Origin: JADGNZ01 sp963715895
GTDB taxonomy: Bacteria; Acidobacteriota; Thermoanaerobaculia; Gp7-AA8
Assembly (NCBI GenBank): GCA_963715895.1
Contig: OY970284.1
Coordinates: 310,001 to 374,000, forward strand
Reading direction: 5' to 3'
DNA: 64,000 nucleotides
The position numbers were made by a program, and so were the translations under genes. The notes under the pieces were generated by a model. That model was given only the letters and a program-made list of their open reading frames with translations, searched no databases and had not been told where the DNA came from. Positions 8,146-17,595 of the stretch are shown piece by piece; within the stretch, counting starts at the first letter, position 1, and each line of letters begins with the position of its first letter.

Positions 8146-9072
8146 TCACTTCACGTAATTCAGCATCTCTTTCGCCGTGGCGGCGTCCTTGCCGTTCGGC
8201 TCGAGCTCCAGGTACTTCTGCAGGTTCGTCTTCGCGTCGGCGTTCTTCTGCGTCCTTACATAGAGCATGCCCAGCTCGTAATAGGCCGGCGCGAACTTGT
8301 CGTTCGCCGCGATCGCACTCTTCAGCAGCGGCTCGGCCTCCGCGTCTTTGCCGCTGTTGATGAGGTGGGCAGCATCGTTGAACATCGAGGCGGCGTCGGC
8401 CGGCAGCTTCTTCCGGTACTCCGCGGCCTTGGCCTTGTCGCCCTTGGCGGTGTAGGCCTCGCTGAGAACACCGAACATGTCCTGGTTGTCGGTGTCGATC
8501 TCGAGCGCCTTGTTGGCGCGGTCGATGGCCTTGTCGTAGTTCTTGTCGCGGATATACAGGTGGGCGAGCGCCTCATAGCCGGCGGTGAGGTCCGGCTTGG
8601 CTGTGACCGCCCCCTCGAGCTTGGCGATGGCCTCCGGAACCTTTCCGGCGTTGGCGAGCTCCGCCCCCTCGTTGTAAGCGACCACGGACGGATCTGCCTT
8701 CGCCGCGGCAGGTGCGGCGGCGGCCGGGGTCTTGCCCGAGCCCGGGGCCATCGTCACGTCTTTCGTGTTGATGTCGCCGAGCGTGAGCTTCATCGTCTGC
8801 TCGACGTCTGCGTAGCCGGCAGCTCTGTAGGTGAACTTGTACGACAGCGTGCCGTCGAGAACGAGGAAGCGATAGACGCCGTCCTTGTCGGCTTTGTACT
8901 CGTTGTGAACGGTGTGCCCCGTCACGGCATCAACGATGATCTGGGCGAACGGAATCGGTTTGTGGGTAGCCGCATCGGTGATCTTCCCCTGGATTCGGGC
9001 CTCACCAAGTGCGAACGCGTTACCGGCCACGACCATGAGAGCCAGCACCGAAAGCGCGAGAGTCTTACGCAT
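8146..9072 (-). CDS. Secreted carboxypeptidase-regulatory / TPR protein
   Basis: 308 residues: signal peptide (MRKTLALSVLALMVVAGNAFA), a carboxypeptidase-regulatory-like beta domain (about 25-110), an Ala/Pro linker, then tetratricopeptide repeats (about 130-300, for example AGYEALAHLYIRDKNYDKAI). The start at 9072 is preferred over 9078 because AGGAG abuts the first ATG and is 6 bases from the second. This build is frequent in periplasmic scaffolding proteins of Acidobacteriota. No enzymatic motif; probably a protein-protein interaction module. Confidence 0.85.
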   Translation of the reverse strand: MRKTLALSVLALMVVAGNAFALGEARIQGKITDAATHKPIPFAQIIVDAVTGHTVHNEYKADKDGVYRFLVLDGTLSYKFTYRAAGYADVEQTMKLTLGDINTKDVTMAPGSGKTPAAAAPAAAKADPSVVAYNEGAELANAGKVPEAIAKLEGAVTAKPDLTAGYEALAHLYIRDKNYDKAIDRANKALEIDTDNQDMFGVLSEAYTAKGDKAKAAEYRKKLPADAASMFNDAAHLINSGKDAEAEPLLKSAIAANDKFAPAYYELGMLYVRTQKNADAKTNLQKYLELEPNGKDAATAKEMLNYVK

Positions 9073-9161
9073 CTGCATCTCCTATTACTTGAATGTTCAT
9101 CGGAAGTTAACGCCCCCTCAGAAGGACCCATTCCGAAAAGAGGCCCTTGAGGTATTCCGGA

Positions 9162-10838
9162 TCATGGAGCGTTCCGGTACACCACGTCACCACCGACTAC
9201 CGTATAGCGCACCTTGGTGGCAAAAAGCTGTGATTGCGGCGCCTTGTACAGGTCGCCTTCGACGATGGTGAGGTCGGCCAGCTTGCCCGGCTCGATCGCC
9301 CCTCGGGACGATTCCTCGAAGGCGGCGTAGGCGGCATCCGAGGTAAAGCCGCGGATCGCTTCCGCCAGGGTTAGCTTCTGATCGGGATACCAGCCGCCGG
9401 GAGGATTGCCTTGCTGATCCTGCCGGGTGACGGCGCTGTACAGCCCGAAGAAGGGGTTGACCGCCTCGACCGGAAAGTCGGAGCCGAGAGCCAGGCGGGC
9501 ACCGGAATTGAGCACGGTCCGCCAGGCGTACGCGCCCTTGATCCGCTCCGGTCCGACGCGGGCCTCGGCCCACGGCATGTCGGACGTCGCATGCGTCGGC
9601 TGCATCGAGGCGATGATGCCGTGCTTCGCCAGGCGCGGAAAGTCGGATGGCGCGACGATCTGAAAGTGCTCGATGCGGAACCGGTCCGCGGGGGTCGCCC
9701 CTGCCTGCTCGTAGGCATCGATCACATTGCGCACGCCGCGGTCGCCGATCGCATGGGTATTGGCCTGATACCCCGCAGCGCGGGCGCGTTTGGCCACGGC
9801 CAGCATGTGCTCCTCCTTGCTGACGAGGAGGCCGGTATTCGATGGATCGTCGCTGTACGGGGCGAGCATCGCCGCGCCGCGGCTGCCGAGGGCACCGTCG
9901 GCATACATCTTCACGGAGCGAACCGTCAGATGGCCGCCGTAACCGATGAGCGGCTTGCGCGTCAGCCACGAATCGAGCAGCGCCGGATCGTCGGTCAGCA
10001 TCACGTAAACGCGGATCGGGAACTTGTGCTCGTCGATGAGCTGCTGGATGGCCGTGATGGTGGCCTGCTCCGCGCCGGCGTCGTGCATCTCGGTCAGGCC
10101 GTTCTCGGCGATCTTCTGCGCCGCGGCCAGCACGCGCGCTTTGCGCAATTCCGCGGAGGGCGGCGGCACCTTCGCATCGATCAGATGCTGGGCGCCGTCG
10201 ATGAAGACGCCGGTCGGGTTGCCCTTGCCGTCGCGAAGGATCCGTCCACCTTCGGGATCAGGCGTCGCCGCCGTTACCCCCGCCGCGCGCATGGCCGCGC
10301 TGTTGGCGACGCCGGCGTGCCCGTCGACACGGCGCACCCAGACCGGATGATCGGCGACGGCGGCATCGAGCGGCGCGGCCGTCGGAAACTGCTTGTCCGG
10401 CCAACGGTTCTGATCCCAGCCGCGGCCGATGATCCACTCCCCAGGCGCCGCGCGCTGGGCGCGCTCGCGCACCTTGTCCACCACTTCCTGGAACGACGTC
10501 GCGCCGACGACATTCACCGTATCGAGCGAAAGCCCGAGCCCGTACAGATGTCCATGCGCGTCGGTCAGTCCCGGCATCACCGTCGAGCCATGGACGTCGA
10601 CGACTTTCGCCTCGGGGTGTGCCGTGCGCATCGCGTCGGCCGGCCCGACGGCGACGATCAGTCCCTTCGCCGTGACGACGGACCAGTTTTCCTGCGGCGT
10701 CTGGCTGGGCCCGGCGAGCACCGTCCCCCCCGCGTAGATGACCTCGGGGACAGAAGCAGCTTCTCGTTTCGTATTCGGCATCGTGCAGGCGGTGAAAGCG
10801 AGGAAGAGTAGTACAGCCGCGCGTCGCTCGATCGTCAT
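9162..10838 (-). CDS. YtcJ-like amidohydrolase (family 3), lipoprotein
   Basis: 558 residues with a lipoprotein signal (LLFLAFTAC, Cys18). It has the amidohydrolase-3 hallmarks: DAHGH (93-97), later metal-ligand motifs NTHAIGDRG and IEHFQI, the GSDFPVE aspartate, and a C-terminal composite beta domain ending LADLTIVEGD. Such enzymes hydrolyse amide or related bonds in cyclic or acylated substrates; the substrate here is not predictable. The start at 10838 is chosen because the longer frame, open to 11570, runs through the NAD kinase gene in another frame and lacks homologous sequence. It lies 20 bases after nadK on the same strand, so an operon is likely. Confidence 0.9.
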   Translation of the reverse strand: MTIERRAAVLLFLAFTACTMPNTKREAASVPEVIYAGGTVLAGPSQTPQENWSVVTAKGLIVAVGPADAMRTAHPEAKVVDVHGSTVMPGLTDAHGHLYGLGLSLDTVNVVGATSFQEVVDKVRERAQRAAPGEWIIGRGWDQNRWPDKQFPTAAPLDAAVADHPVWVRRVDGHAGVANSAAMRAAGVTAATPDPEGGRILRDGKGNPTGVFIDGAQHLIDAKVPPPSAELRKARVLAAAQKIAENGLTEMHDAGAEQATITAIQQLIDEHKFPIRVYVMLTDDPALLDSWLTRKPLIGYGGHLTVRSVKMYADGALGSRGAAMLAPYSDDPSNTGLLVSKEEHMLAVAKRARAAGYQANTHAIGDRGVRNVIDAYEQAGATPADRFRIEHFQIVAPSDFPRLAKHGIIASMQPTHATSDMPWAEARVGPERIKGAYAWRTVLNSGARLALGSDFPVEAVNPFFGLYSAVTRQDQQGNPPGGWYPDQKLTLAEAIRGFTSDAAYAAFEESSRGAIEPGKLADLTIVEGDLYKAPQSQLFATKVRYTVVGGDVVYRNAP

Positions 10839-10858
10839 GAAGCGAATCGTATCTTCGT

Positions 10859-11713
10859 TTACCCCTCCCCCCACTTCAACTTCGCCCGCAGCACATCGAA
10901 GTAGCTCTTCTTCGGCGTGCGGATCAGCGTCACCGGGTTCGGCGATCTGTTGATGCAGACGGTGTCGTTCTGGGCGATGGGGAGGCCTTCCTGGCCGTCG
11001 AGGGTGAGGAAAATCTCCTGATTCGGGGTGGCGATACCGATTTCGATCCCCAGCGTATCGGGCAGCACCACGGGACGGTTGCTCAGCATGTGCGGGCAGA
11101 TCGGGGTCAGCACGACCGCCTCCATCGTCGGATAGATGATCGGGCCGCCGGCGGAAAGGTTGTAGGCGGTCGACCCGGTGGGGGTAGCGATGATCAGACC
11201 GTCGGCCCGGAACGAGGAGACGAACTCGCCGCCGACGGTGACGCGCATCTCGATGATGCGGGCCAGCGCGCTTTTGTTGATGGTGGCGTCGTTGAGCACG
11301 CGATAGACACGGTGGTCGCGTCCGGGCCCGCGCACGACGACATCGAGGGCAACGCGCTCTTCGCTCTCGTAGTCGCCCGCCAGCACGCGCTCCATCACCT
11401 CGGGGAACTCTTCGACGGTTACTTCCGTGAGGAAGCCGAGCGTGCCCATGTTCACGCCGAGGATCGGTATGCTCTTCGGTGCATGACGGGCTACCGAGAG
11501 CAGCGTTCCGTCGCCGCCGAAGGTGATCAGCAGATCGGAATGCTTTCCGAGATCGCCCTTGGCCACACACGTGCCGCGGTCGTTCAGTTTGTCGGCGGTG
11601 GCGAAGTCGAGGCAGACGCCGAAATCGCGTGCGCGAAGGTCGGCGGCCACCTTCGCTGCGAACTGCAATGCGTCGTCCGAGGTGATCTTTGCGGAGATCC
11701 CGATGGTCTTCAT
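10859..11713 (-). CDS. nadK: NAD kinase
   Basis: 284 residues, the normal size. Phosphorylates NAD to NADP in the cytoplasm. The catalytic GGDGT motif is at 66-70, followed by GVNMGTLGFLTE, the NDATINK segment and the glycine-rich substrate site STAYNLSAGGPI. First gene of a probable two-gene unit with the amidohydrolase downstream. Confidence 0.97.
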   Translation of the reverse strand: MKTIGISAKITSDDALQFAAKVAADLRARDFGVCLDFATADKLNDRGTCVAKGDLGKHSDLLITFGGDGTLLSVARHAPKSIPILGVNMGTLGFLTEVTVEEFPEVMERVLAGDYESEERVALDVVVRGPGRDHRVYRVLNDATINKSALARIIEMRVTVGGEFVSSFRADGLIIATPTGSTAYNLSAGGPIIYPTMEAVVLTPICPHMLSNRPVVLPDTLGIEIGIATPNQEIFLTLDGQEGLPIAQNDTVCINRSPNPVTLIRTPKKSYFDVLRAKLKWGEG

Positions 11714-11853
11714 GGATGTGAGTTTACGCGATCGGTCTATCTCTGAAGCCGCGGTCGAATACAGCCGAAGGACGCCAGGCCGAAGTCCTCGTTTGACTCA
11801 GTCGATATGGCATGTTAGGGTCTTCATTCACTCATAATGGATAGGAGGAACGC

Positions 11854-12144
11854 ATGAGTGTCAAGTACCTTCGGATTGCCACATTCCTGGCTGCGGCGCT
11901 GTTCGCCATAGGACTATCCGCGCAAGACGACGTCCTCAACAGGGACTTTGGTGTTCCTGGCGGTGGTGGTGGGGCAGGCAGCTGTCAAAGGTGTTACGGA
12001 AACGCCGGCGATGCCAGATCCGCTGGCATCAGCTGCGGATCGCCCTTCAGTGGTGAATGGGGCACCGATTACTGTTACATCGACCATTCGGATCCTGACG
12101 CAGCATACTGTTTCTCGGTCGGACACGATTGCTGTGTAGACTGA
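11854..12144 (+). CDS. Small secreted cysteine-rich protein
   Basis: 96 residues. A signal peptide (about 1-23, ending GLSAQ) is followed by a glycine stretch and a mature part of about 70 residues with seven cysteines (SCQRC, ISCGS, DYCY, AYCF, HDCC). A strong AGGAGG site precedes the ATG by 6 bases. It overlaps only a non-coding extension of the next gene. The cysteine pattern suggests a disulfide-stabilised peptide exported to the periplasm or outside; no family was recognised. Confidence 0.8.
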   Translation: MSVKYLRIATFLAAALFAIGLSAQDDVLNRDFGVPGGGGGAGSCQRCYGNAGDARSAGISCGSPFSGEWGTDYCYIDHSDPDAAYCFSVGHDCCVD

Positions 12145-12170
12145 ATCATCGCTTACGAAGGCCCGCCAAC

Positions 12171-14324
12171 ATGACTAGGGGTCTCTTCGGAGCGGCCTGC
12201 TTCCTGCTCGCTGCCGTGAGCAACGGCAGCTCGATCGCCGTAACGGTAAAATGCCACAGCGCGCCGGACTGCGACACGCATGGCCTCGTTATCCTTCAAT
12301 CCGCTACAAACAAAACCATTGTCAAGCGGCTGAGCCTTGCTCCGGCAGGCCTTACCATCACCGAGCAGTCAGGTTCCGAATGGGATCTGGGGTTGGAGGC
12401 AAAGGGCTTCTGGGCCTTGCCACAGCGTGTGGCCTTTCCGGCCGGGGAAGCACGCACGCAATACACATTGCACGTCTGGCGAACCGGCACGTTGCAAGGG
12501 GCGGTGAAGCTGCCGGACCCACAGCCGGCCACGCCAATCGCGGTCAAGGTCGTCGTCTCCTCGCGGCCCGAGCCCAGAACACAGCCGGAAGTGCCGCGAG
12601 GGACGTCCTTCGACTGTGCCACTGAAAAGACGGGGCAGTGGAAGTGCGCCCTACCCGCCACACTGCTGGACGTGGCGGTTCGCGTAGACGGGTATGCGCC
12701 ATTTCACAAGTGGGATGTGAAGGTTGCTGCTGCTGGTGTCGCCGACCTCGGCGCGATCAAATTGCAACGAGGTGCCTCGGTGGTCGCCTGGCTGAGCAGT
12801 GACTTCGCCAGGCAGGTGGCTGTCCCGGTTCGCGCGTCCCTGCGGCGCGATGCGGCGGCCGGCCTCTCTGCCACGGCAATTCGCCTTGCACAACCTGTCG
12901 CCGAGGGGATCTTTACGAAGAAAGGCGTCGTTCAGCTCGCGCCTATCGCGGCCGGTACATACATCCTCGAGATACAGGCCAAGGGTTATGCAGTCGAGCA
13001 CCTCCCGGTACAGCTCTACGAAGGAAAGGAGACCACACCGCGCCGATCCTTCGACTTGCTGCCGGCGCAGAGAATCCGGCTGCACCTTCAACCGCCTGTT
13101 GGGCCAGGCGGAATCTGGTGGCGTGTCGAGCTTTGGCGCACGGTGGGGTTCGGGTCCGGCTCACAAAGCGCAGGTGGCGGAATCGCTTCGCCAGAGGGCA
13201 TTTTCGAGGCAACGGATCAGGTCGAGGGCTCCGTCCGCGTCTTTCTCAAAGACTCCAAACAAAATACTCTCGCGAACAAGGAGATTCGCATCGCCGAGGG
13301 CACCGATGATTACACCGTCAATTTGGACGTCGCTTCAATCTCCGGCAACGTTACGATCGGCGATTCACCGTTGCCGTCAGCACATCTGCTTTTCGGTGGC
13401 AGCGGCGGCGCGGAAAAGATCAGAACAACGACTAATGGAGACGGGCATTTCGCGGCAAACCTTCCAAGACGCGGGAAGTGGATCGTCGATGTCGAGGCGC
13501 CGCAGAATGGAGTTGCGGCCACGACCGAGGTAACGATCGAAAAAGATAAAGATGAGGTAGACATCGCGCTGCCGGCCACGGAGGTGACAGGTTGGGTACG
13601 CGATGCAAGCGGGAAGCGATTACCCGGCGCTCGTGTGTCGCTGTGGACCGCTGGCGGCATGATGATGCGCCTCAGTGAAAGCGATGGGAGCTTCCTGTTT
13701 AGGGGCACTAACAGTGGACAGGCTAGTCTGGAAGCCCGTGATCCCCGAGCGCATGACTACAGCAAACCAGTTGTCATAACTGTTCCTAAGGACGGCGCAC
13801 TCGCAAACATCGAGCTCACACTCGATAGTGTGCGGCCGGTCAAGGTGATCGCCCGCTCGAACGGCGACGCCGTCGTCGGCGCATCGGCCCATTCATTCCC
13901 ATTTCTGGGTTCCTCATGGCAGATGCAGGAGGCCACTACCGATCTGGACGGGAGCTTTACCTTCGACATGCCGGCCTCGGCCACGGATGCGGTCGTCACC
14001 GTGGCAGCACCGGGCCGGCCGCTGGAAAGCTTCCGCGTGCCCATCGACCAGGATTTGATCACCCTCGAACTGGCATCTCGCGGCGGCACTCTCCGGCTTC
14101 AATGGAAACCGGGCGATGGACCACTCTCTTTTACGTTCAATGACCACTTTCTGATGTTACAGGATGTATTTTTATGGGCTCGATCTCAAGGTGCGAGAGC
14201 GGACAGCGGTACTCGTGAGATTCCAAATGTCGCGCCAGGCAAGTATCGCTTTTGTTCCGCGAGTCATTGTGCGGAAGGGCTGCTTGCGATTGGCGATCAA
14301 CTCGCTCTAGACGCGACGCATTGA
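12171..14324 (+). CDS. Large secreted protein with repeated carboxypeptidase-regulatory-like domains
   Basis: 717 residues with an N-terminal signal (MTRGLFGAACFLLAAVSNGSS). The body is a string of beta-sandwich domains of the carboxypeptidase-regulatory/DUF4198 kind, seen as recurring patterns such as VTGWVRDASGKRLPGARVSL and VSGNVTIGDSPLPSAHLLF. The start at 12171 was taken because the extension from 12129 lies over the preceding gene and is not signal-like. It is just downstream of the Cys-rich secreted peptide and may be expressed with it. Likely surface or periplasmic; function unknown. Confidence 0.83.
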   Translation: MTRGLFGAACFLLAAVSNGSSIAVTVKCHSAPDCDTHGLVILQSATNKTIVKRLSLAPAGLTITEQSGSEWDLGLEAKGFWALPQRVAFPAGEARTQYTLHVWRTGTLQGAVKLPDPQPATPIAVKVVVSSRPEPRTQPEVPRGTSFDCATEKTGQWKCALPATLLDVAVRVDGYAPFHKWDVKVAAAGVADLGAIKLQRGASVVAWLSSDFARQVAVPVRASLRRDAAAGLSATAIRLAQPVAEGIFTKKGVVQLAPIAAGTYILEIQAKGYAVEHLPVQLYEGKETTPRRSFDLLPAQRIRLHLQPPVGPGGIWWRVELWRTVGFGSGSQSAGGGIASPEGIFEATDQVEGSVRVFLKDSKQNTLANKEIRIAEGTDDYTVNLDVASISGNVTIGDSPLPSAHLLFGGSGGAEKIRTTTNGDGHFAANLPRRGKWIVDVEAPQNGVAATTEVTIEKDKDEVDIALPATEVTGWVRDASGKRLPGARVSLWTAGGMMMRLSESDGSFLFRGTNSGQASLEARDPRAHDYSKPVVITVPKDGALANIELTLDSVRPVKVIARSNGDAVVGASAHSFPFLGSSWQMQEATTDLDGSFTFDMPASATDAVVTVAAPGRPLESFRVPIDQDLITLELASRGGTLRLQWKPGDGPLSFTFNDHFLMLQDVFLWARSQGARADSGTREIPNVAPGKYRFCSASHCAEGLLAIGDQLALDATH

Positions 14325-14396
14325 AGTGATGGAGCCCGCTGGTTGAAGCCGTGACGCAGGCTAAACGAGGACCCAGGCATCGGAGGTCTTACCCGG

Positions 14397-15431
14397 CTAC
14401 GCGATCGCCTTGCGCACATCCTCCGGTTCGATGACCACGCGCTCGCCGGCGCGTTCCGGGCCGACGAACAGCACCGGATGGAGGACCTTCTCCAGGATGG
14501 CCCGCAGAGCCCTTGCGCCCAGTTTCTGCCGCAGCGCGGCCTCGGCGATGGCGACGAGCGCGCCGGGCGAAAACTCGAGCTGGATCTGGTCGAGCGCGCA
14601 GAGCCGCTGGTACTCGGGGATCATCGCCTCGCGCGGCTCGGTCAGGATGGTGACGAGATCGCGGGCCGTCAGCCGGTCGAGGGCGACGTGGACCGGAAGC
14701 CGGCCGAGCAGCTCGGGAAGGAAGCCGTACCGCACCAGCTCTTCGGTGGTCACTTCCTTCGCCCGCGTTTCGCCGTCGCCGAAGAAACCGATCGGCTTGG
14801 TCTCGCTGTTCTCGTCGATGTCGCTGAACGAGCCGGCGCAGATGAAGAGAATGTTGGCGATGTCGATCTCGACGTAGTCGTACTTGTTCCAGTGCGAGGT
14901 CACGTTGAGAGGCACGAAGAGCTTCTCGCCCTCCAGGATCTTGAGCAGCGATTGCTGCACGCCCTCGCCGCCGATGTCGCGCGAGCCGGCGCCGGTGCGG
15001 TTGCCGCCGGAGCGCCGCGCGATCTTGTCGATCTCGTCGATGAAGACGATGCCGTTCTCCGCCGCATCGACGTTCTGGTTGGTGGCATAGAGCAGCCGGC
15101 CGATGGCCACTTCGACGTCTTCCCCATAGTAGCCGGCCTCCGTGAAGGCGGTGGCATCGTTGTACGCGAACGGCACATCGAGGATCTTCGCCAGGATGCG
15201 GGCCAGATAGGTCTTCCCGCAGCCCGACGGCCCGATCATCAGGATGTTCGACTTGCGGATCGATACGTCGCCACCGAACTTGAGGTATTCGATCCGCTTG
15301 AGATGGTTGTAGGCGGCGATGGCCAGCACCTCTTTGGCGTGTTTCTGGCCGACGACGTATTGATCGAGCTGTTCGTAGATGCGCCGCGGAGTGACGTGGA
15401 GGAAGCGATAGGTGTCACGCTTTTCCTTCAT
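14397..15431 (-). CDS. ClpX-like AAA+ unfoldase lacking the zinc-binding domain
   Basis: 344 residues against about 420 for normal ClpX. Walker A GPSGCGKT (67-74), pore loop GYYG (100-103, normally GYVG), Walker B IVFIDEID (128-135), a PIGFF stretch at the place of the ClpP-binding IGF loop (214-216) and sensor-2 GAR (305-307) are all present. The N-terminal C4 zinc domain that binds substrates and adaptors is missing: the protein begins directly at the AAA+ module (TPRRIYEQLDQYVVGQ). No clpP is adjacent. It may be an accessory ClpX paralogue with its own substrates. Confidence 0.85.
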   Translation of the reverse strand: MKEKRDTYRFLHVTPRRIYEQLDQYVVGQKHAKEVLAIAAYNHLKRIEYLKFGGDVSIRKSNILMIGPSGCGKTYLARILAKILDVPFAYNDATAFTEAGYYGEDVEVAIGRLLYATNQNVDAAENGIVFIDEIDKIARRSGGNRTGAGSRDIGGEGVQQSLLKILEGEKLFVPLNVTSHWNKYDYVEIDIANILFICAGSFSDIDENSETKPIGFFGDGETRAKEVTTEELVRYGFLPELLGRLPVHVALDRLTARDLVTILTEPREAMIPEYQRLCALDQIQLEFSPGALVAIAEAALRQKLGARALRAILEKVLHPVLFVGPERAGERVVIEPEDVRKAIA

Positions 15432-15489
15432 CGGAGAAGAAAGTATAGCCTCCGTTTATCAGAGCTGTGGAAGACTCCGGATAGTTTTC

Positions 15490-17304
15490 ATGTGTGGAAT
15501 CAACGGGATCGTTTCGTTTCACGCCAGCGCACCCCCGATCGACGCCGATGAGTTGACGCGGACGCGTGAGGCGATGCGCTCGCGCGGTCCCGACGCCGCG
15601 GGTACGTGGCTTTCTCCCGATCGCCGCGTCGGATTCGGTCACCGCCGCCTCTCCATCATCGACGTCAGCGAGCGCGCCAACCAGCCGATGGTCAGCCGCG
15701 AAGGCGACGCCGTGCTGACGTTCAACGGTGAGATTTACAACTACGCGGCGCTGCGCGAAGAGCTCGAGCGCGAGGGCGAGCGCTTCGATACCACGTCCGA
15801 CACCGAGGTCGTGCTGCGGATGTACCGGAAATGGGGGGAGGCGATGTTGCCGCGATTGCGGGGCATGTTCGCCTTCGCTATCTGGGATATGCGCACGCAC
15901 ATGCTCTTTCTGGCGCGCGATCCCTACGGCATCAAGCCGCTGTACTACGCGAGTGACGGGAAGACCTTCCGCTTCGCCTCGCAGGTGAAGGCGATTCTGG
16001 CCGGCGGCGCCGTCTCTACGTCGCGCGACACCGCCGGCATCGTCGGCTTTCTTCTCCGCGGCCACGTGCCGGAGCCCTTCACGATTTATGAGGCCATCCG
16101 CGAGCTTCCGGCGGGAAGCTGGATGGTGGTGACGCGCGACGGCCCTTCCCAGCCGCGCTCCTATTTTTCCCTCGCCACCGTGCTCCGCGATGCGGTCAAC
16201 GAGCGCCGTCGCTACAGCGACGGTGAACGGGCGGAGATCATCGCCCGCGCCGTGCGGGAGTCCGTTCGCTACCATCTCGTCTCGGATGTCCCGGTCGGTG
16301 CGTTTCTCTCCGCCGGACGCGACTCCGGCACCATCGTCGCCCTGGCCACCGAGACCGGGATGCCCCTGCAGACGGTGACTCTCCGTTTCGAGGAGTACGC
16401 CGGCACACACAAAGACGAGGCGCCGCTGGCCGCTGTGGCGGCGCGGGAGTACGGAACCATCCATCAGACGCAAACCCTCTCGGCCGAGATGTTTCGCAGC
16501 TCATTGCCGCACGCGCTCGAGGCGATGGATCAGCCTTCCCTCGACGGCCTCAACTCATACTTCGTCTGCAAGGCGGCGGCGGATCTGGGATGGAAGGTGG
16601 CGCTGTCCGGCACCGGCGGCGACGAGCTGTTCGGCGGCTATTCGACGTTTCGCATCATTCCGCGGGTCATCCGCACCTTCGGCCTCTTCCGGTACATGCC
16701 GACGGTGGCGAAAGCGTTCACGCGCATGCAGCCGCGCATGGCCAGGAACAGGGCCCGCTTCAGTCCGAAGACCGCCTACACCTTGAAGTACTGCACCTCG
16801 TATGAAGGCGCCTACCTGATGAAGCGCGGCCTCTTTCTCCCGGATGATGTCGGCTCCGTCGTCGGCGAAGAGATGGCGCGCGAAGGGCTGAAGCGCCTGG
16901 GCATCATGGAGCTCATCCGCGAGGCCATCACCCCCGACCCGGGCACACCCTTCACACGCGTCGCCGCGTTGGAGTCGTCGCTTTTCCTGCGCAGCCAACT
17001 CCTGCGCGACATCGACTGGGCGTCGATGGCTCATTCGCTGGAGGTGCGGGTGCCGCTCGTCGATGCCTTCCTCCTTCGCGAGGTCGCCCCCGCGGTCATT
17101 TCGATGGCAGGAAGAAACGGCAAGGAGTTGCTCGCCGCCTCACCCAGGCAACCGCTCCCCGCCGCCATCCTCGAGCGGAAAAAGAGCGGCTTCACCGTCC
17201 CCCTCCGCGACTGGCTGGCTCACGACCGCGACATAACCAAGCAGTTCGGCGCGCGCCCATGGGCTCTGCACGTCCTCGACGCCGGCGGGCACTTCGCGTT
17301 GTAG
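15490..17304 (+). CDS. asnB: Glutamine-hydrolysing asparagine synthase family protein
   Basis: 604 residues. The start at 15490 places the glutaminase nucleophile as Cys2 (MCGINGIV), which decides it over the longer frame from 15412. The N-terminal Ntn-hydrolase domain has RGPDAAG, FGHRRLSI and FNGEIYNY. The C-terminal PP-loop domain normally has SGGxDS; here it is SAGRDSG (about 274-280), one change in the glycine pair. GTGGDELFGGY is intact. In many bacteria such paralogues amidate cell-surface or secondary-metabolite substrates, so free asparagine synthesis is likely but not certain. Confidence 0.9.
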   Translation: MCGINGIVSFHASAPPIDADELTRTREAMRSRGPDAAGTWLSPDRRVGFGHRRLSIIDVSERANQPMVSREGDAVLTFNGEIYNYAALREELEREGERFDTTSDTEVVLRMYRKWGEAMLPRLRGMFAFAIWDMRTHMLFLARDPYGIKPLYYASDGKTFRFASQVKAILAGGAVSTSRDTAGIVGFLLRGHVPEPFTIYEAIRELPAGSWMVVTRDGPSQPRSYFSLATVLRDAVNERRRYSDGERAEIIARAVRESVRYHLVSDVPVGAFLSAGRDSGTIVALATETGMPLQTVTLRFEEYAGTHKDEAPLAAVAAREYGTIHQTQTLSAEMFRSSLPHALEAMDQPSLDGLNSYFVCKAAADLGWKVALSGTGGDELFGGYSTFRIIPRVIRTFGLFRYMPTVAKAFTRMQPRMARNRARFSPKTAYTLKYCTSYEGAYLMKRGLFLPDDVGSVVGEEMAREGLKRLGIMELIREAITPDPGTPFTRVAALESSLFLRSQLLRDIDWASMAHSLEVRVPLVDAFLLREVAPAVISMAGRNGKELLAASPRQPLPAAILERKKSGFTVPLRDWLAHDRDITKQFGARPWALHVLDAGGHFAL

Positions 17305-17595
17305 CGCGGTAGCGCGACCCCTCTGTCAAAAAACCTTTCCATCCCAAGCCTCACTTGACGCGACGCCGACCGGCGTTTCCGAGTAAGTCGCTCCATTTCA
17401 ACCAGTTAGCAATTTCGGCACGCTGGCCGTTCGATCGCACTACGCCTCCCGCGAAAGGAGGTGGTGCTAACGGATAGAGCGATTTCCATATGAACCAGAG
17501 GATCAAAGGTCCTCGTGTGGGGAACAGCCAAAAACAACAAAGCGCGTCAACAGTCAACGAAGAAAACAACCAACAAAACTAAGGAGAAGAAGACC

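Noticed and set aside
9162..11570. 802-codon reverse frame
   Set aside because: Its first 244 codons run in a different frame across the NAD kinase gene and are Arg/Pro-rich chance coding; only the part from 10838 is the amidohydrolase.
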